Source of the DNA: Nocardioides sp. IC4_145
GTDB taxonomy: Bacteria; Actinomycetota; Actinomycetes; Propionibacteriales; Nocardioidaceae
Assembly (NCBI RefSeq): GCF_011250565.1
Contig: NZ_JAANMS010000010.1
Span: forward strand, 1 to 64,000
Reading direction: 5' to 3'
Length of the DNA: 64,000 nt
How positions within the stretch are numbered: position 1 is the first letter of the stretch; every line of letters begins with the position of its first letter. This document shows positions 44,109 to 55,352 of the stretch, piece after piece. The notes beneath the pieces are model-generated. The model was not told the origin of the DNA and ran no database searches. It saw only the letters and a list, made by a program, of their open reading frames with translations. Position numbers and translations under genes: made by a program.

Positions 44109-44140
44109 GTGAGGGGCCCGGCAGGTGCCGGACCCCTCAC
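44109..44140 (-). terminator. Hairpin terminator of the acyl-CoA dehydrogenase gene
   Basis: GTGAGGGG-CCGGCA pairs with TGCCGG-CCCCTCAC, 14 pairs with one mismatch and a very tight loop, starting 23 bases beyond the acyl-CoA dehydrogenase stop on the minus strand. Confidence 0.65.
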
Positions 44141-44162
44141 CCGACGCCGGTGGGAGAACCGC

Positions 44163-45308
44163 TCAGAGGCCGAGGTCGCGGCCGATGAGCTCCTTCATGA
44201 TCTCGTTCGAGCCGGCCCAGATGCGCGAGACGCGGGCGTCGCGCCAGGCGCGGGCGACGCGGTACTCGTTCATGAAGCCGTAGCCGCCGTGCAGCTGGAC
44301 GCAGTGGTCGAGGATCCGGTTCTGGATCTCGGAGGTCCACAGCTTCGCCTTGGCCGCGTCGACGGGGGTGAGCTCGCCCTTGTCGTGCATCTCGACGCAG
44401 CGGTCGATGAAGGCCTGGCTGACGTCGATCTGGGTGTCGATGTCGGCCATGAGGAACTTGTTGTGCTGGAACGTGCCGACCGGGGCGCCGAAGGCGGTGC
44501 GCTCCTTGGTGTAGGCGACGGTCTCCTCGAAGATCTGCTTGGCGTGGGCGAGGTTGGAGATCGCGCAGCCGAGCCGCTCCTGCGGGAGCTTCTGCATCAT
44601 GTGGATGAAGCCCATGTCGAGCTCGCCGACGATGTGGTCGTCGGAGAGGCGGACGTTCTCGAAGAACAGCTCCGCGGTGTCGGACTCGGGCTGGCCGACC
44701 TTGTCGAGCTTGCGGCCGCGGCTGAAGCCCTCGGCGCTCGCCGGGATCGCGAACAGCGTGATGCCGCGCGCCTTCTTCTCCGGGCTGGTGCGGACCGCGG
44801 TGATGACCAGGTCGGCGGAGTAGCCGTTGGTGATGAAGGTCTTCGAGCCGTTGATGACCCAGTCGTCGCCGTCGCGGACGGCGGTGGTCTTCAGTGCGGC
44901 GAGGTCGGAGCCGCCGGAGGGCTCGGTCATGCCAATCGCGAGCAGGATCTCGCCGGAGGCGACGCCGGGTAGCCAGCGCTGCTTCTGCTCCTCGGTGCCG
45001 AGCTCGACGAGGTACGGCGCGGTGATGTCGGCGTGGATGCCCCAGCACGACCCCAGCGCGGCGTTGACCTTCGACAGCTCCTCGGCGATGACGGCGTTGA
45101 ACCGGTAGTCGCCGGCGCCGGCCCCGCCGTGCTCCTCGGGGATCTCCAGGCCCAGGAAGCCCTGCTTGCCGGCCTCGAGCCAGAAGTCCCGCGGGATCGC
45201 CTTGGCCTCGGCGTGCTCCTCGACGTGGGGGATGACCGACCGCTCGAGGAACTCCCGGACCGAGCCGCGGAACGCCTCGTGGTCCTCGTCGTAGATGTCG
45301 CGCTTCAT
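44163..45308 (-). CDS. Acyl-CoA dehydrogenase
   Basis: FAD enzyme that introduces a 2,3 double bond into acyl-CoA. 381 aa from ATG 45308 (MKRDIYDED). Family marks: GMTEPSGGSDLAAL, TFITNGYSADL, GFIHMMQKLPQERL, KERTAFGAPVGTFQ, QLHGGYGFMNEYRVARAWRD, and IWAGSNEIMKELI with the catalytic Glu position. Chain-length preference cannot be told. No beta-oxidation genes adjoin and no KstR-type box lies upstream. Confidence 0.93.
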   Translation of the reverse strand: MKRDIYDEDHEAFRGSVREFLERSVIPHVEEHAEAKAIPRDFWLEAGKQGFLGLEIPEEHGGAGAGDYRFNAVIAEELSKVNAALGSCWGIHADITAPYLVELGTEEQKQRWLPGVASGEILLAIGMTEPSGGSDLAALKTTAVRDGDDWVINGSKTFITNGYSADLVITAVRTSPEKKARGITLFAIPASAEGFSRGRKLDKVGQPESDTAELFFENVRLSDDHIVGELDMGFIHMMQKLPQERLGCAISNLAHAKQIFEETVAYTKERTAFGAPVGTFQHNKFLMADIDTQIDVSQAFIDRCVEMHDKGELTPVDAAKAKLWTSEIQNRILDHCVQLHGGYGFMNEYRVARAWRDARVSRIWAGSNEIMKELIGRDLGL

Positions 45309-45375
45309 GGCGCTGATCCTACTCGCCGGTAGCACACCCGCAGAGGTGAAGGGTGTCCGGCGGGCGGAGTGGGTA

Positions 45376-45402
45376 ACGGGAGCGTCCTGGGGGCGCTCCC
45401 GT
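45376..45402. promoter_or_regulatory. Hairpin in the glgX leader region
   Basis: ACGGGAGCG and CGCTCCCGT form a 9-bp perfect stem around nine bases, in the 152-base divergent gap between the acyl-CoA dehydrogenase and glgX genes. It could be an operator or a leader structure for the trehalose operon; function unproven. Confidence 0.4.
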
Positions 45403-45460
45403 GCGCCCGCGGATTCGATCGATCCAACTCCTCACCGCACGCACCACGAAGGGCACCACC

Positions 45461-47650
<2,190 letters not shown>

Positions 47651-47652
47651 CC

Positions 47653-50058
47653 ATGCCCGGAGGCACGGAAGCCGCAGGAGGCCGGCACCGCGACGCCGGG
47701 CCCGCCGACGGCCAGCGGGTGCCGGTCAGCACCTACCGGTTCCAGGTCAGCGAGGACTTCGACCTGTTCGAGGCGGCCCGCCGGCTGCCGTACCTCCGCG
47801 AGCTCGGCGTCGACTGGGTCTACCTCTCCCCGCTCCTGGCGGCGGAGGAGGGCAGCACCCACGGCTACGACGTCGTGGCGCACGACCGGATCGACCCGGC
47901 GCGCGGCGGCGAGGAGGGGCTGGCCGCGCTCTCGGCGGAGGCCCGGCGGCTCGGGATGGGCGTGCTCGTCGACATCGTGCCCAACCACGTCGGCGTCGCG
48001 GCGCCCTCGGAGGACACCTGGTGGTGGGACGTGCTCAAGCACGGGCGCGAGTCCGAGCACGCCACGGCGTTCGACATCGAGTGGGCGGCCGGAGACGGCC
48101 GGATCAGGATCCCGGTCATCGGCGACGACGACCTCGACGGGTCCGGCGTCATCGCGAACCTCCGCGTGGTCGACACCCCCGACGGCGGCGAGCTGCTGTA
48201 CCACGACAACCACTACCCGGTGGCGCCCGGCACGTGGTCCGAGGGCGACGACGCGAACGACGTCCACGCCCGCCAGCACTACGAGCTCGTGCACTGGCAG
48301 GTCGCCGACGAGGGGCTGAACTACCGGCGGTTCTTCGCCGTCAACACCCTCGCCGCGGTCCGCGTCGAGGACCCCGAGGTCTTCGCCGAGTCGCACAAGG
48401 AGGTGCGGCGCTGGTTCGAGGAGGGCCTCGTCGACGGCCTGCGGGTCGACCACCCCGACGGCCTGCGCGACCCCAAGCGCTACCTCGACGACCTCGCCGA
48501 GCTCACCGGCGGCGCGTACGTGCTCGTCGAGAAGATCCTCGAGCCCGGCGAGGAGCTGCCCGAGACCTGGGCGACCGCCGGCACGACGGGGTACGACGTG
48601 CTCGCCCACGTCGACCGCGTGCTCACCGACCCCGCCGGGCAGGAGCCGCTCGACGCCCTCGAGGCGCGGCTGCGCGGCGGGCCCGTGGACTGGCACCGGA
48701 TGATCCACGGCACCAAGCGCGAGGTCGCCGACGGCATCCTCAACAGCGAGGTCCGCCGGATCACCCGCGAGGTCCGCCGCATCCTCCCCGCCGGGCCCGA
48801 CACCACGACCGACCGCGTCGTCGACGCGGTCGCGGAGCTGCTGGCCTGCTTCCCGGTCTACCGCTCCTACCTGCCCGAGGGCCGCGAGCACCTCGACCAG
48901 GCCTTCGCGGCCGCGCGCGAGGAGCGGCCCGACCTCGCGTCGACGTTGGACGTGCTGCTGCCGGTGCTCAGCGACCCGTGGACGCCGCCGGCCCGCCGCT
49001 TCCAGCAGACCAGCGGCATGGTCATGGCCAAGGGCGTCGAGGACTGCGCGTTCTACCGCTACTCCCGGCTGACCTCGCTCAACGAGGTCGGCGGCGACCC
49101 GAGCGTCTTCTCGCTCGACCCGGCGACGTTCCACGAGCACATGACCGTCCGCCAGGGCCGCTGGCCGCACGCGATGACGACGCTGTCCACCCACGACACC
49201 AAGCGCGGCGAGGACGTCCGCGCACGGATCACCGCGCTGGCCGAGGTGCCGGCGGAGTGGGAGCGCACCCTCGACCGGCTGCTCGAGCTGGTGCCGCTGC
49301 CCGACCCCGGCTTCGCCTCGCTGCTGTGGCAGGCCGTCGTCGGCGCCTGGCTGCCCTCCGACCCCGACCTCCGCTCCCGCCTCCACGGGTACGCCGAGAA
49401 GGCGATGCGCGAGGCCGGCGACCGGACCACCTGGACCGACCCGGACGAGGCGTACGAGGCGGCCGTGCACGCCGCTGTCGACGCCGCCTTCGACCGCGAG
49501 GACGTCCGCGCCGCGATCGAGGGGCTCCTCCCCTCCGTCGTCGGCCCCGGCTGGGTCAACGCGCTGTCAGCGAAGCTGCTGTCGATCACGCTGCCCGGCG
49601 TGCCCGACGTCTACCAGGGCAGCGAGCTGTGGGAGCAGTCGCTCGTCGACCCCGACAACCGCCGGCCGGTCGACTTCGACGCCCGCGCGTCGCTGCTGCG
49701 CGCGGCCGACTGGTCGCCGCTCGGCGAGGCGCTCGACGACCCGGCCACCGCCAAGCTGCGGGTCGTCACCGCGGCGCTCACCCTGCGCCGCGAGCGGCCC
49801 GACCTCTTCGGCTCGTACGTCGCCGTGCCGGCGTCCGGCACGGCCGCCGACCACGTCCTCGCCTACGACCGCGGCGGCGCCATCGCCGTCGTCACCCGCC
49901 TGCCCGTCGGGCTGGCCGCCCGCGGCGGCTGGGGCGACACCCAGCTCGAGCTCCCGCCCGGCCGCTGGCGCGACGCCGTCGGCGACCGGCCGGCCTCCGC
50001 CCGGGTCGCCGACCTGCTCGGCTCCTACCCCGTCGCCCTGCTCGTCCAGGAGGACTGA
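47653..50058 (+). CDS. treY: Malto-oligosyltrehalose synthase
   Basis: Turns the reducing-end alpha-1,4 bond of maltodextrin into a trehalose-type alpha-1,1 bond. 801 aa from ATG 47653 (AGGAG five bases upstream; a GTG six bases earlier would overlap the glgX stop). PVSTYRFQ start, [21 protein letters not shown] with the nucleophile Asp, VEKILEPGE with the acid, and [10 protein letters not shown], all typical of TreY. Ends one base before the treZ ATG. Confidence 0.95.
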   Translation: MPGGTEAAGGRHRDAGPADGQRVPVSTYRFQVSEDFDLFEAARRLPYLRELGVDWVYLSPLLAAEEGSTHGYDVVAHDRIDPARGGEEGLAALSAEARRLGMGVLVDIVPNHVGVAAPSEDTWWWDVLKHGRESEHATAFDIEWAAGDGRIRIPVIGDDDLDGSGVIANLRVVDTPDGGELLYHDNHYPVAPGTWSEGDDANDVHARQHYELVHWQVADEGLNYRRFFAVNTLAAVRVEDPEVFAESHKEVRRWFEEGLVDGLRVDHPDGLRDPKRYLDDLAELTGGAYVLVEKILEPGEELPETWATAGTTGYDVLAHVDRVLTDPAGQEPLDALEARLRGGPVDWHRMIHGTKREVADGILNSEVRRITREVRRILPAGPDTTTDRVVDAVAELLACFPVYRSYLPEGREHLDQAFAAAREERPDLASTLDVLLPVLSDPWTPPARRFQQTSGMVMAKGVEDCAFYRYSRLTSLNEVGGDPSVFSLDPATFHEHMTVRQGRWPHAMTTLSTHDTKRGEDVRARITALAEVPAEWERTLDRLLELVPLPDPGFASLLWQAVVGAWLPSDPDLRSRLHGYAEKAMREAGDRTTWTDPDEAYEAAVHAAVDAAFDREDVRAAIEGLLPSVVGPGWVNALSAKLLSITLPGVPDVYQGSELWEQSLVDPDNRRPVDFDARASLLRAADWSPLGEALDDPATAKLRVVTAALTLRRERPDLFGSYVAVPASGTAADHVLAYDRGGAIAVVTRLPVGLAARGGWGDTQLELPPGRWRDAVGDRPASARVADLLGSYPVALLVQED

Positions 50059-50059
50059 C

Positions 50060-51820
50060 ATGCACCAGCGCCGCGGCCCGTTCGACCTGTGGGCCCCGAA
50101 GCCGTCGCGCGTGCGGCTGGCCCTCGGGCCGGCCGACGCCACCGAGGTCGTCGAGATGGTCCGCGGCGACGACGGTTGGTGGACGCCGGCCGAGCCGGTG
50201 CCCACAGGCGGCGAGGTGGACTACGGCTACCTCGTCGACGACTCCGACACCGTGCTGCCCGACCCGCGCTCGCGCCGGCAGCCGCAGGGCGTCCACGAGC
50301 GGTCCCGCACCTACGACCCCACGGCGTACACCTGGGGCGACGGGGCGTGGACCGGTCGGCAGCTGCCCGGGTCGGTCATCTACGAGCTGCACCTCGGCAC
50401 GTTCACCCCCGAGGGCACGCTCGACGCCGCCATCGGCAAGCTCGAGCACCTGCGCTCGATCGGCGTGGACCTGGTCGAGCTGTTGCCGGTCAACGGCTTC
50501 AACGGCACGCACAACTGGGGGTACGACGGCGTGCTGTGGCACACCGTCGCCGAGCAGTACGGGGGGCCGGCGGCGTACCAGCGCTTCGTCGACGCCTGCC
50601 ACCAGGCCGGCCTCGGTGTCGTGCAGGACGTCGTCTACAACCACCTGGGGCCGAGCGGGAACTACCTCCCCGTCTACGGGCCCTACCTGACCAGCGGGCG
50701 CAACACCTGGGGCGACTCGTTGAACCTCGACGGCGAGGGGTCCGCGGAGGTGCGCCGCTACATCCTCGACAACGTGACGATGTGGCTGCGCGACTACCAC
50801 GTCGACGCGCTGCGCCTCGACGCCGTGCACGCGCTCGAGGACACCTCCGAGGTGCACCTGCTCGAGGAGATGGCGGTCGAGGTCGCCGCGCTGTCCGCCC
50901 ACCTGCGGCGCCCGCTGACGCTCATCGCCGAGTCCGACCTCAACGACCCGAAGCTGGTCACGCCCCGCGAGGCCGGCGGCTACGGGCTCGACGCGCAGTG
51001 GAGCGACGACTTCCACCACGCGGTGCACGTGGCGCTGACGCGAGAGACGACCGGCTACTACGCCGACTTCGAGCCGCTGTCGGCGCTGGCGAAGGTGTGC
51101 GAGAAGGGCTTCTTCCACGACGGGACGTGGTCGTCGTTCCGCGAGAGCGACCACGGCGTGCCGGTCGACACCGAGCACATGCCCACCTGGCGGCTCGTGG
51201 TCGCCAACCAGAACCACGACCAGATCGGCAACCGCGCCGTCGGCGACCGGATCGCCGAGGTGCTCGACGACGACCAGCTCGCCTGCGCTGCGCTGCTGAC
51301 GCTCGCCGGCCCGTTCACGCCGATGCTCTTCCAGGGCGAGGAGTGGGCGGCGTCGACGCCGTTCCAGTTCTTCACCTCCCACCCGGAGCCGGAGCTCGGC
51401 AAGGCCACCGCCGAGGGGCGGATCGCGGAGTTCGCGAAAATGGGCTGGGACCCGTCGGTCGTGCCCGACCCGCAGGACCCCGAGACGTTCCGGCGCTCCA
51501 AGCTGGACTGGACCGAGCTGTCGTCCGGCCGTCACGCCGTGCTGCTCGACGTCTACCGCCGGCTGGCCGCTCTGCGGCGCACGGTCCCCGCGCTGACCGA
51601 CCCCGCGTTCACCTCGGTCTCCTGCACCGCCGACGAGGGCACCCGCGTCTTCACGATGGCGCGCGCCGGCACGCGGATGGTGGTCAACTTCGGTGACGAG
51701 CCGGCCGACCTCACCGTCGACCCGGACCTCTCCGTCCTCTTCGCCACCCCCACCGGCGCCGAGCTCCTCCCCGGCGGCGCGCTGTCGCTGCCGCCGCACG
51801 TGGGCGTGCTGCTCGGATAG
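50060..51820 (+). CDS. treZ: Malto-oligosyltrehalose trehalohydrolase
   Basis: Releases free trehalose from maltooligosyl-trehalose made by TreY. 586 aa. N-terminal CBM48-like domain ([15 protein letters not shown]), then a GH13 barrel with [24 protein letters not shown] (nucleophile Asp), LIAESDLN (acid Glu) and [21 protein letters not shown] overlaps the end of treY. The operon ends before two AGCATCCCA palindromes. Confidence 0.95.
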   Translation: MHQRRGPFDLWAPKPSRVRLALGPADATEVVEMVRGDDGWWTPAEPVPTGGEVDYGYLVDDSDTVLPDPRSRRQPQGVHERSRTYDPTAYTWGDGAWTGRQLPGSVIYELHLGTFTPEGTLDAAIGKLEHLRSIGVDLVELLPVNGFNGTHNWGYDGVLWHTVAEQYGGPAAYQRFVDACHQAGLGVVQDVVYNHLGPSGNYLPVYGPYLTSGRNTWGDSLNLDGEGSAEVRRYILDNVTMWLRDYHVDALRLDAVHALEDTSEVHLLEEMAVEVAALSAHLRRPLTLIAESDLNDPKLVTPREAGGYGLDAQWSDDFHHAVHVALTRETTGYYADFEPLSALAKVCEKGFFHDGTWSSFRESDHGVPVDTEHMPTWRLVVANQNHDQIGNRAVGDRIAEVLDDDQLACAALLTLAGPFTPMLFQGEEWAASTPFQFFTSHPEPELGKATAEGRIAEFAKMGWDPSVVPDPQDPETFRRSKLDWTELSSGRHAVLLDVYRRLAALRRTVPALTDPAFTSVSCTADEGTRVFTMARAGTRMVVNFGDEPADLTVDPDLSVLFATPTGAELLPGGALSLPPHVGVLLG

Positions 51821-51833
51821 GGGCGGGGGGTAT

Positions 51834-51861
51834 CAGCATCCCAGGTTAACTTGGGATGCTG
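51834..51861. repeat. AGCATCCCA palindrome, copy 2
   Basis: CAGCATCCCA and TGGGATGCTG surround GGTTAACT; the whole 28 bases are palindromic except one central pair. It starts 14 bases past the treZ stop, in a convergent gap with the sirtuin gene. Same core as copy 1 at 39475. Confidence 0.7.
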
Positions 51862-51898
51862 GAGGTTCTCTGCCGTCGCATCAGCCGCAGAGTGCGAA

Positions 51899-51920
51899 CA
51901 TCCCAGGTCTACTTGGGATG
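51899..51920. repeat. AGCATCCCA palindrome, copy 3 (short)
   Basis: CATCCCA and TGGGATG surround GGTCTACT; the next right-hand bases CTGG match the longer copies, while the left flank (GAA) has diverged. It ends 13 bases before the sirtuin stop. A CTCTGC/GCAGAG hairpin lies between copies 2 and 3. Confidence 0.65.
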
Positions 51921-51932
51921 CTGGCCATCCGG

Positions 51933-52625
51933 TCAACGCCGGACGAGCACCTCGTCCACCCACGCTGGCACGAGCTCGCCGGCGAGGCCCTGCCGGGTCT
52001 CGTCGAAGAGCGTGGTGACCTCGCTGGCCTGGAGGTTCAGCTCGAGGGTCCGGGCGCCGTACGCCGCCGCCTGCTGCACGAAGCCGGCGGCCGGGTAGAC
52101 CGCGCCGGAGGTGCCGATCGAGACGAACAGGTCGGCCGCCTCGAGCGCGAGGTAGATCCGGTCCATCTCGTAGGGGATCTCGCCGAACCACACCACGTCC
52201 GGTCGCAGGTCGGGCGTGCCGCAGCGCGGGCAGGGCGGCAGGTCGACGAGGTCCTGCTCCCAGCGCGACCGGCCGCGGCAGGCCCGGCAGACCGCCGACA
52301 GCAGCTCGCCGTGCATGTGGAGGACGCGGCTGGAGCCGGCGCGCTCGTGCAGGTCGTCGATGTTCTGGGTGACGACGAGCAGGTCGTCGCCGAGGGCCTG
52401 CTCGAGCCGCGCGAGGGCGTGGTGCGCGGCGTTCGGCTCCACCGCCGCCAGCGCCTTGCGGCGGGCGTCGTAGAACCGGTGCACGACGAACGGCTGCGCG
52501 TCGTACGCCTCGGGCGTGGCGACGTCCTCGACCCGGTGCCCCTCCCACAGCCCGTCGGCGTCGCGGAAGGTCGGTACCCCGCTCTCCGCAGAGATCCCGG
52601 CTCCGGTCAGGACGACCACCTTCAC
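51933..52625 (-). CDS. cobB: NAD-dependent protein deacylase, sirtuin (CobB type)
   Basis: Removes acyl groups from protein lysines using NAD. 230 aa from GTG 52625. GAGISAESGVPTFRD (NAD site), TQNIDDLHERAG and HMHGEL (catalytic His), zinc cysteines CRAC and CPRCG, and VVWFGE. YDAR in HRFYDARRKAL fits the YxxR pair of class III sirtuins, which prefer succinyl- and malonyl-lysine, so desuccinylase activity is likely. Confidence 0.93.
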   Translation of the reverse strand: MKVVVLTGAGISAESGVPTFRDADGLWEGHRVEDVATPEAYDAQPFVVHRFYDARRKALAAVEPNAAHHALARLEQALGDDLLVVTQNIDDLHERAGSSRVLHMHGELLSAVCRACRGRSRWEQDLVDLPPCPRCGTPDLRPDVVWFGEIPYEMDRIYLALEAADLFVSIGTSGAVYPAAGFVQQAAAYGARTLELNLQASEVTTLFDETRQGLAGELVPAWVDEVLVRR

Positions 52626-52678
52626 AGCACTTCCACCTCCATGCGGCGAGTGTGTCACCTGGGGCCGCCCTGCGGGGG

Positions 52679-53191
52679 TCAGCCCACGAGGCGGTACCGG
52701 ATCCGCACGTCGAGCCCCTCGACCCGGTGCACGGTCGCCGTGACGCCGGCACGCCGCCCGCCGTCCGGTGGCGCGGCCCGGCACGCCACCGACTCGCCCA
52801 CCACGCCGACCAGCTCGGCCTCGCAGGCGACCTCGCCCACGACGTACTCGTCCGCGACCAGCGCACGCAGCACGGTCCGGGCGACCCGGCCCGCCGCGAC
52901 GACCGGCACGGTCTCGAACATCGGGCCCTCGTCGGACTCCTCGGTCACCGTCGCGCGGACCGTCACGACGTCGCGGCGCACCGCCACCCGGCAGTCCTGC
53001 GTGGCGCCCAGCTCGCCGGCGAGCGGACCGGCGCAGCGGACGTCGACGCGGGCGTCGCCGGCCGCCGGGTAGAGCGCCGCGACCTCGGCGGCCAGTGCGT
53101 CCGCCGACAGGTCCCCGGTCGTGGTGCCGCCGCAGGCGACCAGCAGCAGCGCCGGGGCCAGCCCGGCGGCGCGGAGCAGGGGACGTCGCAC
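52679..53191 (-). CDS. Lipoprotein with DUF4333-like repeats
   Basis: 170 aa from GTG 53191. N-terminal lipobox LLLVACGG for lipid anchoring at Cys. Two related segments follow: VRCAGPLAGELGATQDCRVAV and VACEAELVGVVGESVACRA, each with a Cys pair, resembling DUF4333 domains of actinobacterial lipoproteins. Role unknown. It follows menB on the same strand by 23 bases, so it could be co-transcribed by chance. The start is the first that keeps a proper signal sequence. Confidence 0.7.
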   Translation of the reverse strand: MRRPLLRAAGLAPALLLVACGGTTTGDLSADALAAEVAALYPAAGDARVDVRCAGPLAGELGATQDCRVAVRRDVVTVRATVTEESDEGPMFETVPVVAAGRVARTVLRALVADEYVVGEVACEAELVGVVGESVACRAAPPDGGRRAGVTATVHRVEGLDVRIRYRLVG

Positions 53192-53214
53192 GGGCGGCCG
53201 GTGCCCGGGTCGCC

Positions 53215-54150
53215 TCAGTAGTACCAGGGGTAGTCCGACCAGTCCGGGTCGCGCTTCTCGAGGAACTGGTCGCGACCCTCCTGGGCCTCGTCGGTCATGT
53301 AGGCCAGGCGGGTGGTCTCGCCGGCGAAGAGCTGCTGGCCGACCAGGCCGTCGTCGATGGCGTTGAAGGAGTACTTCAGCATCCGCTGCGCCGTCGGGCT
53401 CTTGCCGTTGACGATCCGGCCCCACTCCAGCGCGGTCGCCTCGAGCTCGGCGTGCGGCACCGCGCGGTTGACCGTGCCCATCCGGACCCCGTCCTCGGCG
53501 GAGTACTCCTGGCCGAGGAAGAAGATCTCGCGGGCGATCTTCTGGCCGACCTGGCGGGCGAGGTACGCCGACCCGAACCCGCCGTCGAACGACCCCACGT
53601 CGGCGTCGGTCTGCTTGAACCGCGCCTCCTCCGCGCTGGCCAGCGTCAGGTCGCACACCACGTGCAGGCTGTGGCCGCCGCCGGCCGTCCAGCCGGGGAC
53701 GACGCAGATGACGATCTTCGGCATGAACCGGATCAGCCGCTGCACCTCGAGGATGTGCAGGCGACCGAGCTTGGCCTTGTCGACCACGGTCTCGGCGGTC
53801 TCGCCCTCCGCGCGGTGCTGATCCTGATACATGTAACCGGCGCGCCCGCGGATCCGCTGGTCGCCACCCGTGCAGAACGCCCACTTGCCGTGCCGCTCGC
53901 CGGGACCGTTGCCAGTGAGCAGGACGCAGCCGACGTCGCTGGTGGTCCGGGCGTGCTCGAGCACCCGCAGCAGCTCGTCGACGGTGTGCGGGCGGAACGC
54001 GTTGAGCACGTCGGGGCGGTCGAACGCGACGCGGACGGTGCCGTGCGCCTTCGCCCGGTGGTAGGTCAGGTCGGTCAGGTCCTCGAAGCCGGGGACGACG
54101 TCCCACAGCTCGGCGTCGAAGATCTCCGACACCCCGTCGATCGCGCTCAT
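53215..54150 (-). CDS. menB: 1,4-dihydroxy-2-naphthoyl-CoA synthase
   Basis: Crotonase-fold enzyme that closes the naphthoquinone ring in menaquinone synthesis. 311 aa from ATG 54150. Marks: VAFDRPDVLNAFRPHTVDEL, FCTGGDQRIRG, VPGWTAGGGHSLHVVCDLTLAS, TDADVGSFDGGFGSAYL (active-site Asp region), and the closing DPDWSDYPWYY typical of MenB. The N-terminal DAELWDVVPGFEDLTD fits the actinobacterial form. No other men genes adjoin. Divergent from the Ddn-like gene. Confidence 0.95.
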   Translation of the reverse strand: MSAIDGVSEIFDAELWDVVPGFEDLTDLTYHRAKAHGTVRVAFDRPDVLNAFRPHTVDELLRVLEHARTTSDVGCVLLTGNGPGERHGKWAFCTGGDQRIRGRAGYMYQDQHRAEGETAETVVDKAKLGRLHILEVQRLIRFMPKIVICVVPGWTAGGGHSLHVVCDLTLASAEEARFKQTDADVGSFDGGFGSAYLARQVGQKIAREIFFLGQEYSAEDGVRMGTVNRAVPHAELEATALEWGRIVNGKSPTAQRMLKYSFNAIDDGLVGQQLFAGETTRLAYMTDEAQEGRDQFLEKRDPDWSDYPWYY

Positions 54151-54221
54151 GGCGACCGACCCTAGCCGCGGCGCGCCGGCACCCGGGAAGAGGACCGCGC
54201 CGGAATGGGTTCCGGTAGGTC

Positions 54222-54674
54222 ATGGACCTCTTGGACGGTGAGTACGAGCCCAGCCCCAGCGAGTGGGTGCGCAACCAGGTCGAGACCTACGAGCGCACCG
54301 GCGGGCGCGAGGCACACACGCTGATGGACAAGCCGGAGTGGCCGATCGTGGTCATCACCTCGAAGGGCGCGAAGTCCGGCAAGCTCCGCAAGAACCCGGT
54401 GATGCGCGTCGAGCACGAGGGCGTGTACGCCGCCGTCGCGTCGAAGGGCGGCGACCCGGAGCACCCCAGCTGGTACGCCAACTTCCTCGCCCATCCCGTC
54501 GTGCAGCTCCAGGACGGCCCCGAGCCGGCCCTCTACCGCGCCCGGGTCGCCACCGGCGTCGAGCGCGCGGAGTGGTGGGACCGGTGCGTCGCCCAGTACG
54601 CGCCGTACGCGGAGTACCAGGAGAAGACCGACCGGGAGATCCCCGTCTTCCTCCTCGAGCGCGTCGAGGACTGA
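54222..54674 (+). CDS. Deazaflavin (F420)-dependent nitroreductase family protein
   Basis: 150 aa of the Ddn/FDOR-A family, split-barrel reductases using reduced F420. SEWVRNQVETYERTGG opening, VVITSKGAKSGKLRKNPVMRV (phosphate contacts), SKGGDPEHPSWYANFLAHP, and the final YQEKTDREIPVFLLE are standard. Substrate unknown. A palindrome CCGGAA-TGGG-TTCCGG (54200-54215) ends 6 bases before the ATG and may be an operator; it leaves no normal RBS except GGTAGG. Confidence 0.93.
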   Translation: MDLLDGEYEPSPSEWVRNQVETYERTGGREAHTLMDKPEWPIVVITSKGAKSGKLRKNPVMRVEHEGVYAAVASKGGDPEHPSWYANFLAHPVVQLQDGPEPALYRARVATGVERAEWWDRCVAQYAPYAEYQEKTDREIPVFLLERVED

Positions 54675-54695
54675 GGCGGCGGGACCGAGCGCGCG

Positions 54696-55307
54696 TCAGC
54701 CGACGCGGGCGATGGTCTGGGCGAGCCCGACGAGGTGGTCGAGCCGGGCCAGCTCGGAGTCGAGGAACTCCGGCCCGCCCCGGCGACCGATGACGATGAT
54801 CTGGTTGCCGTCGAGGCGGGTCGCGGCGTAGATCGTCACGTCGTCGCCCTCGACCTCCAGCCGCTCGGTGTGCTCGATCTCGACGAACGGCAGCTCGTCG
54901 GGCGCGGCCTCGGTCCGGTGCCGGGTGCCGTGGGCGCGGTGGATCCGGGCAGCCCAGTCGGCGCGGAAGGTGACCGGCAGCAGGTCGACGCAGCGGTCGA
55001 CGGCCTCGGCAGGGGTCGCGGTCAGCTCCTCGACGGCCTCGAGGTCGAGGACGAGGTTGCCGCCTGCGGCGTACCGGCTGATCCAGACCACGCTGACGCC
55101 CTCGATCTGGTTGCAGGCCGAGACCACCGAGTCGGGCATCGCGCCGCCGGACATCTCCAGCAGGACGTCGTCCAGCGCGGTCCCGTCGTGCCGCTTCTCG
55201 ACGATCTCGATCGCCTCGATGTCGCCGCCGGCCTCACCGATCGCGGTCGCCAGCCGCCCCAGCGAACCGGGGACGTCGGGCAGCTCGACGCGCAGCAGGA
55301 AGGGCAT
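54696..55307 (-). CDS. ACT-domain protein
   Basis: 203 aa. The first 75 residues form an ACT domain (FLLRVELPDVPGSLGRLATAIGEAGGDIEAIEIVE), which binds amino acids or other small ligands. The remaining part, with a conserved AARIHRAHGTRH and LDGNQIIVIGRRGGPEFLDSELARLDHLV, is less clear and GAF-like at most. Possibly a sensor. Converges with the Ddn-like gene. Confidence 0.8.
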   Translation of the reverse strand: MPFLLRVELPDVPGSLGRLATAIGEAGGDIEAIEIVEKRHDGTALDDVLLEMSGGAMPDSVVSACNQIEGVSVVWISRYAAGGNLVLDLEAVEELTATPAEAVDRCVDLLPVTFRADWAARIHRAHGTRHRTEAAPDELPFVEIEHTERLEVEGDDVTIYAATRLDGNQIIVIGRRGGPEFLDSELARLDHLVGLAQTIARVG

Positions 55308-55352
55308 GCTCGCGACCCTAGTGGGCCGAGGTTGCGACGCGGTTTCTCCGTG

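Noticed and set aside
51834..51920. Palindromes near 51.8 kb and 39.5 kb as a CRISPR array
   Set aside because: Too few copies, irregular spacing, no equal-length spacers and no cas genes.
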